Source: Gracilimonas sp.
GTDB lineage: Bacteria > Bacteroidota > Rhodothermia > Balneolales > Balneolaceae
Length of the DNA: 64,000 nt
NCBI RefSeq assembly: GCF_014762685.1
Contig: NZ_JABURM010000005.1
Span: forward strand, 1,922,001 to 1,986,000
Direction of reading: 5' to 3'
Below the pieces are notes generated by a model that did no database searches, was not told the DNA's origin, and worked only from the letters and a program-made list of their open reading frames with translations. Below, piece after piece: positions 42,350-51,386 of the stretch; the stretch's first letter is position 1, and every line of letters starts with the position of its first letter. The position numbers and the translations under genes were made by a program.

Positions 42350-43726
42350 TTATTTACTGCTGTCGGTATCATTTTTCTTAATTTCCTGCCATTTTTTCCA
42401 TAGCAATGCTTCCCTGCCTTGATTTCCTGCTTTGTACCATTTTTTGTTTTTTAAAGCATCCGGAAGGTATTGTTGATTTACCCAGTTATGCGGATAGTCG
42501 TGCGGATACTTGTATTCATCGGAAGCATTTTCAACACCAAGATGTTTGGCTCCCAATTTGTTTGCGGTTTTATCTTTTAGATAAGGCGGTATATCCTTCA
42601 CACCCTTTTCACTGATTTCTCGTTTTACCCCAAAAATAGCTCCAGTACTGTTGCTTTTTGGAGCCATACTCAAATACAAACAGGCATGCGATAAAAAGTA
42701 CATTCCCTCCGGCATTCCACATTTCATAAAAGCTTCCTGACAGGAATTTACAATCGTGATGGCGTTGGGTTCAGCCAATCCTATATCTTCACTTGCAAAA
42801 ATGAACATGCGCCGGAAAATAAAATTCGGATCATCTCCCCCTTCCAGCATCGCGTTCATCCAGTATAAAGCCGCATCCGGATCAGAACCACGCATGGATT
42901 TAATGAAAGCTGAAGCGTAGTGATAGTGCTCGTCCCCGGTCCGGTCATAGCGAACATTGCGTCGCTGAATACTTTCTTTGGCAATATCCAGGGTAATATT
43001 GACTTGCCCGCTTTCATCCGGTGTACTGGAAAGTACAGCTACTTCCAGGGCATTTAAGGCGTTTCGGATATCCCCTCCGGCCATCTCGGCCAGGTGATTA
43101 AAAGCGTCGTCCGTAACCATAATCTCTTTTTTACCTAAGCCTCGTTCTTCATCGTCAAGTGCTCTGTTTAACATCAGCTTTACTTCGTCCATAGTCAGGG
43201 GATAAAGCTCAAAAAGCTGGCACCTGGAAAGCAACGGATTCACCAGCGAATAAAAAGGATTTTCTGTAGTTGCCCCAACCAGGGTAATGATACCTGATTC
43301 CAAATGAGGGAGCAGTGCATCCTGTTGTGCTTTATTCCAGCGATGGATCTCATCCACAAAAAGGATGGTCTTTCGTCCATTCAGTTTCCTAAGTTTTTCT
43401 GCTTTATCTACCACATTCCGCAGTTCCTTGATACCATCCAGCACTGCATTGATGACTTCAAACTGAGCTTTAATCTCTCTCGATATCACATGAGCCAGCG
43501 TGGTCTTTCCGGAACTTGGCGGGCCATAAAATATAAGTGATCCAATAATCCCGCTCTCGATCATCCTTCGAAGCATCTTCCCTTCTCCCACCAAATGTTC
43601 CTGCCCGGCGAACTCGTCCAGTGATTGCGGACGCATTCGGGTTGCTAAAGGCTCGCTGTACTGCGGATTTTCTTTCTGTGAAGAAGATTGTGAAGCGCCG
43701 GATTTTTTTTCTTCGAAGAGATCCAT
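42350..43726 (-). CDS. rarA: replication-associated recombination protein A (RarA/MgsA)
   Basis: 458 residues. AAA+ ATPase with Walker A in FYGPPSSGKTTLAHV, Walker B ILFVDEIHRWN, sensor TLVGATTENPFY, and the RarA C-terminal tetramerisation region (RGSDPDAALYWMNAMLEGGD, EDIGLAEPNA). It acts at stalled replication forks. No co-oriented gene is close. A 22-bp inverted repeat lies between its start and the photolyase stop. Confidence 0.95.
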   Translation of the reverse strand: MDLFEEKKSGASQSSSQKENPQYSEPLATRMRPQSLDEFAGQEHLVGEGKMLRRMIESGIIGSLIFYGPPSSGKTTLAHVISREIKAQFEVINAVLDGIKELRNVVDKAEKLRKLNGRKTILFVDEIHRWNKAQQDALLPHLESGIITLVGATTENPFYSLVNPLLSRCQLFELYPLTMDEVKLMLNRALDDEERGLGKKEIMVTDDAFNHLAEMAGGDIRNALNALEVAVLSSTPDESGQVNITLDIAKESIQRRNVRYDRTGDEHYHYASAFIKSMRGSDPDAALYWMNAMLEGGDDPNFIFRRMFIFASEDIGLAEPNAITIVNSCQEAFMKCGMPEGMYFLSHACLYLSMAPKSNSTGAIFGVKREISEKGVKDIPPYLKDKTANKLGAKHLGVENASDEYKYPHDYPHNWVNQQYLPDALKNKKWYKAGNQGREALLWKKWQEIKKNDTDSSK

Positions 43727-43797
43727 GGATGAATTTCGAGGTGGTTGAAAAGTATATGTAAGATATGTGTTTTGAGGGAAAGAAGTATTCAGAATTC

Positions 43798-43847
43798 AGG
43801 AGTCAGAACTCAGGACTCAAAATGCTGAGTCCTGAGTTCTGATTCCT
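43798..43847. repeat. 22-bp imperfect palindrome (REP-like)
   Basis: AGGAGTCAGAACTCAGGACT.. (43,798-43,819) pairs with ..AGTCCTGAGTTCTGATTCCT (43,826-43,847), one mismatch, 6-nt loop. It lies just after the photolyase stop and may act as a transcript end. The arms are themselves made of repeated AGTC/CAGA words. Confidence 0.7.
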
Positions 43848-43850
43848 TTC

Positions 43851-45341
43851 TCACAACAACGACTTCTGATTTCCATACTTATCCAGATACTGCTTGAGCT
43901 TCAGTTTTTTCCGGGTTGAGTCACTCGTCATATAGCGCAGCTTTCCATAGATGGGCCGTTCCTGCCAGGCGCGATCGAATCTTCCAAAGCACCAGAAAAT
44001 ACCGGAATAGCTGTTGGGGTCGCGTCCATCCAGGGCATAGCGATTATTGAGTTCGATCATATAATCCAGGGCGGTCTGATAATCTTTAGTCCATTCTATG
44101 ATCTTCTTCCCCCATAACATCCGCAGGTAGTTTTGCATAACTCCCGTCTCCCGAAGCTGGGTTTGGGCCGCGTTCCAGATCTCATCATGGGTTTTAGATT
44201 GTGCAAATTCCTCCAGATCATACACCCATTCCCGCTCATCATCCTGATGGTCACTTAATGTCTCTAAGACCCAATCCGGCAGGCTTTCAAACTGATCATA
44301 ATCCGGTCGGTGATGTGCAAAATGAAAGCCTACTTCCCTCCAGGTGATCACTTCATCCAGGAAACTTTCCACATTCTGGTCTCCATTGAAAAATCCTGAT
44401 CTCTTTCCATTGTTTGGAGTAATGTCATCCAGATCCCAATCTTCCGGCTGATGATCAAGCACCGCTTTCACGATCTCATACTCACTGATCAAACCAAAAT
44501 GCAGCCACGGACTCAATCCACTTGCCGCATCCGCATCGGGATCGTTACGCTCCTCATCATACCGATGCAAACCGTGCGCAATGAAATCTCCCAGTTTACC
44601 CAGTGCAGCTTGCCGGGTTCCTTTCTTTCCAGTGATTCCAATATCATGGTTGATATCTAGTGTAGAAATGAATTTTGGGATGTCTTCCAACACCTTATCA
44701 GCCCTGGGATATTTATCTTCAAAACCATCAGGAAACCGGATCGGATTCAGGTTTTCCAGATCATCCAGCGGATCTTTTTTAGGGGGATGAGTATATGCTT
44801 CCAGAAAGTGTTCCTGCATCACCTTTCGAAACAAGTAAGCCGAATAGGGGTCTGTATCGGTAATACCCAATGGAATGATACCATTTGAATCGATGGTGAT
44901 GTATGGAACTTCAATTTCACCCGCCATTCTTTCGTTGTTTTCACGAATGATATAAACGGGAAATTCATCTGCTACCACCGCTACAGAATTCTTAGCAAGA
45001 GTTTGAAATGAGCCTTCAGCGTCACCGGCATTTCGCTCTGTATAGCAATAGTGGTTGATCTTGGTATCACTTAGTTCATCCAGATGTTCTTTCATCCCTT
45101 CCAGCAAAAAAGCATGAAACCGGTCACACACCCAGGGGTAATTGGCAACCACGCTTTCGTAGATCAGAAGTGGCTTCTCATATTTATTGGCGAGGGCTAC
45201 AGCATATTCTAATGCGTAGTTATATTGAAGGCGCCGGTTGATCTGCATCCAATACAGAACATAACCCCCGTCAGGATTTACCTCTTTATCATTCCGCTTA
45301 AACTTTCGGTAACTGTTGATGTTTTTCATAGTGGTCTGCAT
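43851..45341 (-). CDS. phr: class II DNA photolyase-like protein
   Basis: 496 residues from ATG 45,341. ATG 45,329 is also possible, and a TTG lies at 45,359. The N-terminal antenna-domain part has VNPDGGYVLYWMQINRRLQY. The FAD-binding half has GLSPWLHFGLISEYEI, VITWREVGFHFAHHRPDYD, and the class II hallmark NYLRMLWGKKIIEWT followed by YALDGRDPNSYSGIFWCFGR. It repairs cyclobutane pyrimidine dimers using light. Two membrane-protein genes lie directly upstream on the same strand, ending 31 bp before it. Confidence 0.9.
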   Translation of the reverse strand: MQTTMKNINSYRKFKRNDKEVNPDGGYVLYWMQINRRLQYNYALEYAVALANKYEKPLLIYESVVANYPWVCDRFHAFLLEGMKEHLDELSDTKINHYCYTERNAGDAEGSFQTLAKNSVAVVADEFPVYIIRENNERMAGEIEVPYITIDSNGIIPLGITDTDPYSAYLFRKVMQEHFLEAYTHPPKKDPLDDLENLNPIRFPDGFEDKYPRADKVLEDIPKFISTLDINHDIGITGKKGTRQAALGKLGDFIAHGLHRYDEERNDPDADAASGLSPWLHFGLISEYEIVKAVLDHQPEDWDLDDITPNNGKRSGFFNGDQNVESFLDEVITWREVGFHFAHHRPDYDQFESLPDWVLETLSDHQDDEREWVYDLEEFAQSKTHDEIWNAAQTQLRETGVMQNYLRMLWGKKIIEWTKDYQTALDYMIELNNRYALDGRDPNSYSGIFWCFGRFDRAWQERPIYGKLRYMTSDSTRKKLKLKQYLDKYGNQKSLL

Positions 45342-45371
45342 TCTGTTCGAGCAAACCAATTTGAACAGTAA

Positions 45372-46076
45372 CTAATTCCTCAACCGAAGTATCCTTTGGC
45401 TGTAAGGCCTCACTTCCATCCTGTGACCTAAATCAGGATACTCCGGATTTGACACTGAGATCATCACCAGAGTATCAGACTGTACATTTTCAACAGAGTG
45501 TTCATATTTCAGGTCTTCTAAATTAAGATCTTCAATTGTGAACGACTCATTCACTCCATCTTCGAGTATCTCGTGTTGAGCCGTAGCAAATCCAACTTCA
45601 GCAAGTTCGGCACGCATAAGGTCCTTGGTACGGCTTTTATCTGCAGCCTCCTTAGTGTTCTCAAACACATTCATGCGGGTTATTTCAGCAGGGACTATAA
45701 ATAACATCCCTATGCAGATCGCTCCACCAATGTACCAGTACCAGGGTTTTGCTCTATTGTCATTCGTCTGAGCTTTCTTGTATCCTTTAAATAATAAGTA
45801 TGGACCAATCATTAAGTATATAACCACATTCAAATATATGGAAACTGTTTCCCATGTAATGGAATAACCGGATGCTGCATTGCCACGAAATATTTCAATA
45901 GCATCCTGCGTATTGATTCCAATAATGGTTGTTGAAGGGCGCATATTAAAAATGTAATGTAGATTATCCGGCAAGAAGTACATATCACCACGAATAAATG
46001 AAAATGTTGCCGTCACCAAAACGAGTAATAAAAAAACGATCAGCCACTCATTGAATCTTCTAGTTGAGAACTTCAT
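45372..46076 (-). CDS. hypothetical membrane protein
   Basis: 234 residues. Three likely membrane segments: LIVFLLLVLVTATFSFI, SIYLNVVIYLMIGPYLLF, and WYWYIGGAICIGMLFIVPAE. A soluble C-terminal region follows (ELAEVGFATAQHEILEDGVN and a beta-rich end RMEVRPYSQRILRLRN). It overlaps its upstream neighbour by 17 bp, so the two should be translated together. No family recognised. Confidence 0.65.
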   Translation of the reverse strand: MKFSTRRFNEWLIVFLLLVLVTATFSFIRGDMYFLPDNLHYIFNMRPSTTIIGINTQDAIEIFRGNAASGYSITWETVSIYLNVVIYLMIGPYLLFKGYKKAQTNDNRAKPWYWYIGGAICIGMLFIVPAEITRMNVFENTKEAADKSRTKDLMRAELAEVGFATAQHEILEDGVNESFTIEDLNLEDLKYEHSVENVQSDTLVMISVSNPEYPDLGHRMEVRPYSQRILRLRN

Positions 46077-46731
46077 AATGTACCCCCTCTTTATTCAGCG
46101 TAAATATCATTTCGAATTGACCTTTTTGTCCGTCATAATTTTCATACTCCGGATCTTCCCCTAGGGAAACTTCCCCGACTACAAACACTCTGATCTCATC
46201 TTCCTCTTCGTCTATTTCGTAGAAGTGATTTCTGTTATCGTCTTCCTTTTTCTGGTCATCAGCATATTCAGCTGTTCTCAGGTCATGGTCTGATACAAAA
46301 ACACCATCATCTCCCAGCTGCTCCGGCATCAGCTCCCGAAAAGTAGCCACAATGGATTCCCGATCATTTTGATGATATTGACTCAATACATAAACGAGTT
46401 TCTCCTGAACATCAGCTTTTGTCACCCCTTCATCAATGACTTTACGTATTTCAAGAAGCAGGTCTTTCTGAAAATCCCTGTTTCCATAATCGTTGGCAAA
46501 GGCAATGGCATTAAATAACACAACCAAAATGACCAGTCCATAAACCACCCGATAGGTAGTTTTAGATTCAAACTCATCCTTGCTCAGACTTACTAATCTG
46601 CCCAGAAATATGATCCCGGTCAGTAATGCAATAAATAAAGCTATCCAGATCTTCCCGAAATAGAGCGGTACGAAAAAGCCGATACCGGCTATAACTATTC
46701 CCCCGATTAACAGTTTTGTTTCTCTTTCCAT
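46060..46731 (-). CDS. hypothetical membrane protein
   Basis: 223 residues. Three hydrophobic segments near the N-terminus (LLIGGIVIAGIGFFVPLYFG, IWIALFIALLTGIIFLGRL, VVYGLVILVVLFNAIAF), then a soluble domain rich in Asp and Glu (residues 80-223, DDQKKEDDNRNHFYEIDEEE). It forms an overlapping pair with the next gene. No family recognised. Probably a two-protein membrane module upstream of the photolyase. Confidence 0.65.
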   Translation of the reverse strand: MERETKLLIGGIVIAGIGFFVPLYFGKIWIALFIALLTGIIFLGRLVSLSKDEFESKTTYRVVYGLVILVVLFNAIAFANDYGNRDFQKDLLLEIRKVIDEGVTKADVQEKLVYVLSQYHQNDRESIVATFRELMPEQLGDDGVFVSDHDLRTAEYADDQKKEDDNRNHFYEIDEEEDEIRVFVVGEVSLGEDPEYENYDGQKGQFEMIFTLNKEGVHYEVLN

Positions 46732-46892
46732 AAAACAATTTTTAGTTCTGTTTTACAGAATAAGCGTAAATTCTTTAATTAAAGCAAACAATCACATACG
46801 GTACAAAGGCTTGATAAACTTCTACGAACTTTCCATTATTAACTTTTGATCATCTATTAAGTTTACATATAACTTCCGGATAATCGTATAAA

Positions 46893-47213
46893 ATGAGTAA
46901 AAACAACCTCCATATAGATGAGAGCACTCACCAGCGGGAGCCTAATCCCATGGAACGGTTGAAACACGCTTTCGTGGCACTGCTTCTGGGATTCTTACTC
47001 ATTAACATTATCGGGTTTTGGATGTTTCCCGGGCCCGGAATCTTCGGACTGTACATGGTGTCTTCAGCTCACCATTCTGTAGCGTTTTTAGGGAGTATAA
47101 CAAATATCGTTGCCGTTTCTATACCTATAATCTGCGGGATCATTGGCTGGTTCAATGGAAAATATTTCACAGACCGACTCGAAGGTTATATACAATGGTG
47201 GAAATTTTGGTGA
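46893..47213 (+). CDS. small membrane protein (106 aa)
   Basis: Polar N-terminus with a basic/charged head (SKNNLHIDESTHQREPNPME), then two or three membrane segments (HAFVALLLGFLLINIIGFWM, SVAFLGSITNIVAVSIPIIC, GIIGWFNGKYF). No conserved motif recognised. It is divergent from the gene at 46,731 and is followed 35 bp later by the SLOG-family gene, so they may form one transcript. Confidence 0.6.
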   Translation: MSKNNLHIDESTHQREPNPMERLKHAFVALLLGFLLINIIGFWMFPGPGIFGLYMVSSAHHSVAFLGSITNIVAVSIPIICGIIGWFNGKYFTDRLEGYIQWWKFW

Positions 47214-47248
47214 TTCTAAACTCAGTACACTTTCAATTATAACAGCAT

Positions 47249-47737
47249 ATGGATCATAAACGAATTATTGGCATTATGGGCCCCGGGGAAGGGGCCGCAA
47301 CCTCCGACAAGGAAGTGGCCTTTGAGCTTGGAAAATCATTAGCCGGGATGAATTGCTATATTTTGACCGGAGGAAGAGCCACCGGAGTCATGGAGGCGGC
47401 AATGAAAGGAGCAAAATCCGCCGGAGGAACTACGATTGGTATTTTGCCCACCGAAGATGGAAGCCATCAATCTGAATACGTTGACATCCCCATTAAAACC
47501 GGGATGGGCAGTGCACGAAATAATATCAATGTGCTTACTGCCGATGTAGTGGTAGGAATAGGAATTGGGCCGGGAACAACTTCAGAAATTGTACTGGCTA
47601 TGAAAGCAAAGAAGCCAATCATACTTCTTAATCAAACCAATGAAACATTAAGATTCTTTCTCAACTTTAACTACCAATCACTATATCAGACTAATTCTGT
47701 AAAGGAAACTATCGAGACAATCCGACAAATTATTTAA
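47249..47737 (+). CDS. TIGR00725/LOG-like SLOG family protein
   Basis: 162 residues. IIGIMGPGEGAATSDKEVAF, then LTGGRATGVMEAAMKGAKSA is the nucleotide-binding SLOG core. PGTTSEIVLAMKAKKPIILL matches the PGG-like (here GPGTTSE) loop of LOG/TIGR00725 proteins. Related LOG enzymes are nucleotide phosphoribohydrolases, but the PGGxGTxxE motif is altered here, so only nucleotide binding is inferred. Confidence 0.8.
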   Translation: MDHKRIIGIMGPGEGAATSDKEVAFELGKSLAGMNCYILTGGRATGVMEAAMKGAKSAGGTTIGILPTEDGSHQSEYVDIPIKTGMGSARNNINVLTADVVVGIGIGPGTTSEIVLAMKAKKPIILLNQTNETLRFFLNFNYQSLYQTNSVKETIETIRQII

Positions 47738-47760
47738 AAATTTTCTTGATTTTTCCCCTA

Positions 47761-47778
47761 ATACTATTATATTAGTAT
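47761..47778 (+). promoter_or_regulatory. BlaI-type operator
   Basis: Perfect inverted repeat ATACTA-TTATAT-TAGTAT, 22 bp before the blaI ATG, in the AT-rich region that should hold the promoter. BlaI/MecI repressors bind such short palindromes to silence their own operon. This is the likely autoregulatory site. Confidence 0.65.
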
Positions 47779-47800
47779 CAACTAATTCAACGACAGCTTT

Positions 47801-48181
47801 ATGAGAAAATCACTGACACCCCTTGGAGAATCGGAAATGGAAATCCTGCATCACGTGTGGGAACTGGGAGAAGCCACGGTGGCCCAGGTTAAAGAACGTA
47901 TTCTTAAAGAACGTAAAGTAGCCTATACCACAGTTATGACTATTATGAAAAACCTCAATGACAAAGGCTACCTGAAATACCGGAAAGACGGGGCAACCTA
48001 TGTTTACAGTGCCCGCAAAAAGCCGGAAGATGTACAATCCAGCCTGGTTTCCGGATTGGTTGATAAAGTATTTAAAGGCTCAACAACGGCTTTGGTACAA
48101 ACGTTGGTAAAGGGTGAAAACCTGAGTGAAGACGAATTAAAGGAACTCCGGAACATGATTGACGATATGGAGGATAAGTAA
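47801..48181 (+). CDS. blaI: BlaI/MecI/CopY-family repressor
   Basis: 126 residues. It has a winged helix (GESEMEILHHVWELGEATVA, VKERILKERKVAYTTVMTIM) followed by the dimerisation tail with VYSARKKPEDVQSSLVSGLV. This family represses until cleaved by its M56 sensor protease. The stop codon overlaps the start of the next gene (TAATG), which encodes that protease, so the pair is a BlaI-BlaR1-type module. Confidence 0.92.
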   Translation: MRKSLTPLGESEMEILHHVWELGEATVAQVKERILKERKVAYTTVMTIMKNLNDKGYLKYRKDGATYVYSARKKPEDVQSSLVSGLVDKVFKGSTTALVQTLVKGENLSEDELKELRNMIDDMEDK

Positions 48182-49980
48182 TGTATGAACTGATCTACTA
48201 CCTTAAAGAATTTGGCAACAACAGCCTAGACTACATTTGGTTTCCCTTGGTGATATGGACCCTCTGCTGCGGACTTGCATTCATTGTCTTAAAAAACCGA
48301 AAGAAACTGAATCCCCTATTTCATTATCACTTGAGAACTGCTGCGTTATTGTCGCTGCCGTTCGGAATTGGTATATCTGCCTTAATGAGCAAGATCCCTC
48401 AGTGGTTTGCAGCATCAAATATTGAGACCGCTTTTTTTGTGGTTTACAATCCTATTGAGATAGTACCCTCAGGCGGTAATTCAGGAGCTGAAACTGCAGC
48501 TATTAACTGGATGGAACCGTCTCTTTTAATCGGGATCGGAACGGTATTCATTGCTTTGGGTTCACTGTTTATGCTAGGCAGGCTGATCAGCAGTTATGTG
48601 GCTTTGAAAACCTTATACAAGAATTTAAATGTGACCGAACTTCAGGAAGTAACCACATCCGGGTTATCCCAAAGAAATTCTATAAAACTGGCTTTTCATG
48701 ACCATCCCCTGGTACCCTTTACCTTTGGATGGAAACAGCCGGTGATTGTGCTGCCCAAAATCTTGCAGCATGAACCGGAAAAATTTGAGATGGCCCTGCA
48801 GCACGAACTCATCCATATAAAACGGGGCGATTACCTGTTGCAGCTGGCTTTGTCCATGATTGAGTCCCTGTTTTGGTTCCACCCGCTTATCCACTACGGA
48901 AATAAAGAAATTGATGCCTATCGTGAAATTTCCTGTGACCAGGAAGTGCTTTCCAAATCCGACTTCTCCATAAAATCCTACGCCAACCTCTTATATGAAT
49001 TAGTTCCGCTCAGCAGTGGCGCAGAAAGGTTGTCAGTGAGCATGGCGGTCAAAAACTCAACCTTAAAAAAACGGATTAAAACCATGAAGTATCACAAACT
49101 ACACAAAGCATCCTTCCGGCAAAGCATCGCCTTTTTGATGCTGATGATCGTTGGAATTACCCTTCCCATTGCCTGCTCAGATCTGAGAGGGCCTCAAAGC
49201 CTATCCGAAGAAGAATTAGAGAATACGAGATTTCAAGTTTCAGGACTTGAGTTAGAAATTAATGGTGAAAATGTTATTGAATCTGAACCCGGAGTTGGAT
49301 TTACAACAACTGGAATTGCAGCCTTCATCCTCAATGCAAAAGACTATGGTGTTTTTAAAATTTCACCTGTTCAATTCAAAGAAGGCATGAAGGCAGGTAA
49401 AATAGATGGAGACAATATTTCATTTACAATTAATGAATTAAATGTAGTCGTTAAATCGACAGAAGATGTGCTTCCTGAGATAAACAGTCAGGTTGATGTT
49501 TGGGTAGAACACTATCCTGCAGCCATAAAAGGATTCTCTCATGGCGTTGCCAGTCCTTTCAAATCACTTGACGATTATGTTTCTGAATACATTTCGTCAG
49601 TTGATCAAACAAAAGAGGATTATTTCGTAGTAGTGGAAGAAATGCCGGTTCTTATTGGTGGTATGAAATCCCTACAAAGTAAAGTAGAATATACTGATTT
49701 GGCCCGAAGAGCAGGAATTGAAGGTCGCGTAACGGTACAGTTTATCGTAAATGAAAACGGCGACGTAGAGAACCCACAGGTAGTTCGCGGTATTGGCGGC
49801 GGACTTGATGAATCAGCCCTTGCAGCCGTCCGTGAAGCTAAATTCGAACCGGGCATACAAAGAGGTAAACCGGTACGTGTTCAATATGCTGTATCTATTA
49901 ATTTTCGTTTAGAGGATTCAGATTTTTCTACCTCCGAAAACGCTATCCAGCGAGAACAAGGCACCGGATTAAACCGATAA
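48181..49980 (+). CDS. BlaR1/M56 membrane metalloprotease with C-terminal TonB domain
   Basis: 599 residues. Membrane segments at the N-terminus (WFPLVIWTLCCGLAFIVL and others), zinc site HELIHIKRGD (HExxH), then FWFHPLIHYGNKEIDAYREI, and a further membrane helix with VGITLPIACSD. After a linker of about 170 residues, a TonB C-terminal-type domain ends the protein (ARRAGIEGRVTVQFIVNENG, GLDESALAAVREAKFEPGIQ). BlaR-TonB fusions are common in Bacteroidota. It senses an envelope signal and cleaves BlaI. No beta-lactamase lies beside it. Confidence 0.9.
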   Translation: MYELIYYLKEFGNNSLDYIWFPLVIWTLCCGLAFIVLKNRKKLNPLFHYHLRTAALLSLPFGIGISALMSKIPQWFAASNIETAFFVVYNPIEIVPSGGNSGAETAAINWMEPSLLIGIGTVFIALGSLFMLGRLISSYVALKTLYKNLNVTELQEVTTSGLSQRNSIKLAFHDHPLVPFTFGWKQPVIVLPKILQHEPEKFEMALQHELIHIKRGDYLLQLALSMIESLFWFHPLIHYGNKEIDAYREISCDQEVLSKSDFSIKSYANLLYELVPLSSGAERLSVSMAVKNSTLKKRIKTMKYHKLHKASFRQSIAFLMLMIVGITLPIACSDLRGPQSLSEEELENTRFQVSGLELEINGENVIESEPGVGFTTTGIAAFILNAKDYGVFKISPVQFKEGMKAGKIDGDNISFTINELNVVVKSTEDVLPEINSQVDVWVEHYPAAIKGFSHGVASPFKSLDDYVSEYISSVDQTKEDYFVVVEEMPVLIGGMKSLQSKVEYTDLARRAGIEGRVTVQFIVNENGDVENPQVVRGIGGGLDESALAAVREAKFEPGIQRGKPVRVQYAVSINFRLEDSDFSTSENAIQREQGTGLNR

Positions 49981-50030
49981 TACCCTTTTACTTCAATTTG
50001 CCAAATATTAAATAGCTTATTTGTCCTCAC

Positions 50031-50060
50031 AAAAAAGCGGGTTTGAACACCCGCTTTTTT
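50031..50060. terminator. terminator after the BlaR-type gene
   Basis: AAAAAAGCGGGT pairs with ACCCGCTTTTTT around a 6-nt loop. Symmetric, works on both strands. Confidence 0.85.
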
Positions 50061-50134
50061 TATTAAACTTTTTTTGCAACATCTGTTTTTAAGTGGCGTA
50101 TCAACTTGGTAGATTACAATTAAACAAATTTATC

Positions 50135-50317
50135 ATGCCAGCTAAACTCAGAAAATCACGTACCGATAAAATGCTTGCAGGCGTTTGCGGAGGCTTTGCG
50201 GAATATCTTGGATGGGATGCAACTCTTGTACGTATCATCTTTGCCCTTATATTGGTTTCCAGTTTTGGAACGGCCGTACTCGCTTATTTCATCCTGGCCA
50301 TCGTAATGCCTGATTAA
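50135..50317 (+). CDS. PspC domain protein
   Basis: 60 residues from ATG 50,135. An upstream in-frame start exists at 50,093, but it adds 14 residues that do not belong to the family. KLRKSRTDKMLAGVCGGFAE, then YLGWDATLVRIIFALILVSS is the PspC signature, followed by a second membrane helix. PspC-like proteins sit in the inner membrane and are linked to envelope stress. Confidence 0.9.
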   Translation: MPAKLRKSRTDKMLAGVCGGFAEYLGWDATLVRIIFALILVSSFGTAVLAYFILAIVMPD

Positions 50318-50393
50318 CGGCAGCTATTTAGCTTCCTCTTGTAAAAGTCGTACCGGCTTAGCATCTTGACCTCCAACAAATCATGGAACCTTT

Positions 50394-51248
50394 ATGAAAG
50401 TTGGAATAGTAGGAGATGCAAAGCGTGTGGTAGCTTGGGAAAAGCATTTACGTCCTCATCAAATTGTTCGGGAAGTCGAACTGTGCCCTCATATTACTGA
50501 AGTTGGCAAAGTGGACGCTTGTCTTTTAGTCGACGAATCAGATCAAAACCTTGACATTCTCTTGCAGGGCATTCAGCTTGGGCTGAATTGCTTTCTCATC
50601 TCCCGACAACCTACCAATACCCAAAAACTCGAAAAAATATACCGGGCTACGAAAGAAGCCGGGGTTCATGTCCAATTTTCACACTGGCCTACTTTAGCTC
50701 CTGCCACCCAATGGATGATGGACCGTATGGATCGTCCTTCTTTTTTAAGCATCACCCGGGAAATTGGTTATTCGCAGTTTCTTAATACTGAAGACGAATT
50801 TCGCCATTTCTGGATTGATGAACTTGGCTTATGCATGAAATGGATAGACAGCGGCATCCATCATATAGAAGCCAAACAAATACATCTCGAAGACAAACAA
50901 CCGGTCGCTATTCATATCTTTTTGCGTTTTGATAATGGGTCTACGGCTGATATCAATATCTACACCGGCGCTTCCGAAAGTAAGCACCTCCGCATTGTTT
51001 CATCCCGTCAGGAACTTTTGGAGTGCAATGTACCTACACAAACCGTCCGGGCAGGGAGGTTAAACTCTGCCAACAAACTTTATTTTGACCGACAAACTTT
51101 CGATCCTGCAAAATCTGCAGAAAAAGCAGCATTGATGTTTTTAAAATCCATTCAAATGAATCAGGAAACGCCCTACACCTCCTACGATGCTTACCAGCTT
51201 TCCAATCAAATAGAACGTATCGAGAAGCGCCTTAAACAGTTCATTTAA
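50394..51248 (+). CDS. Gfo/Idh/MocA-like protein with degenerate dinucleotide site
   Basis: 284 residues. Fold pattern of the family: N-terminal MKVGIVGDAKRVVAWEKHL, a TIM-like middle, FRHFWIDELGLCMKWI and the C-terminal beta-sheet domain (VAIHIFLRFDNGSTADINIY). However GxGxxG is GDAKRV, and the EKP catalytic motif is not present (SRQPTNTQKL occupies that place), so NAD binding is doubtful. Could be an inactive relative or bind another ligand. Confidence 0.6.
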   Translation: MKVGIVGDAKRVVAWEKHLRPHQIVREVELCPHITEVGKVDACLLVDESDQNLDILLQGIQLGLNCFLISRQPTNTQKLEKIYRATKEAGVHVQFSHWPTLAPATQWMMDRMDRPSFLSITREIGYSQFLNTEDEFRHFWIDELGLCMKWIDSGIHHIEAKQIHLEDKQPVAIHIFLRFDNGSTADINIYTGASESKHLRIVSSRQELLECNVPTQTVRAGRLNSANKLYFDRQTFDPAKSAEKAALMFLKSIQMNQETPYTSYDAYQLSNQIERIEKRLKQFI

Positions 51249-51255
51249 TATTATT

Positions 51256-51305
51256 TTAACATTTAAGTAACATTGTGTTTACTTTAAGTTAACAATTCCT
51301 TAACA
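51256..51305 (+). promoter_or_regulatory. five TTAACA-type boxes at exact 11-bp spacing (Pho-box-like)
   Basis: TTAACA 51,256, GTAACA 51,267, TTTACT 51,278, TTAACA 51,289, TTAACA 51,300, each 11 bp apart. This matches the known layout of PhoP/PhoB boxes (6-bp TTAACA-like units every 11 bp, as in Bacillus). It lies 82-131 bp before the start of the small gene at 51,387. Confidence 0.6.
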
Positions 51306-51386
51306 TTGGAACAGATTCAATAACGAATTTATATCAATTACAGTAACATTATTGTTTAGCACCAAAGATACAGAGGAGGTGCCACT

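Noticed and set aside
47801-49980. Beta-lactam resistance operon
   Set aside because: BlaI and an M56 protease are present but no beta-lactamase is in the operon; the class A-like gene at 36.5 kb is 11 kb away and lacks the classic omega-loop motif.
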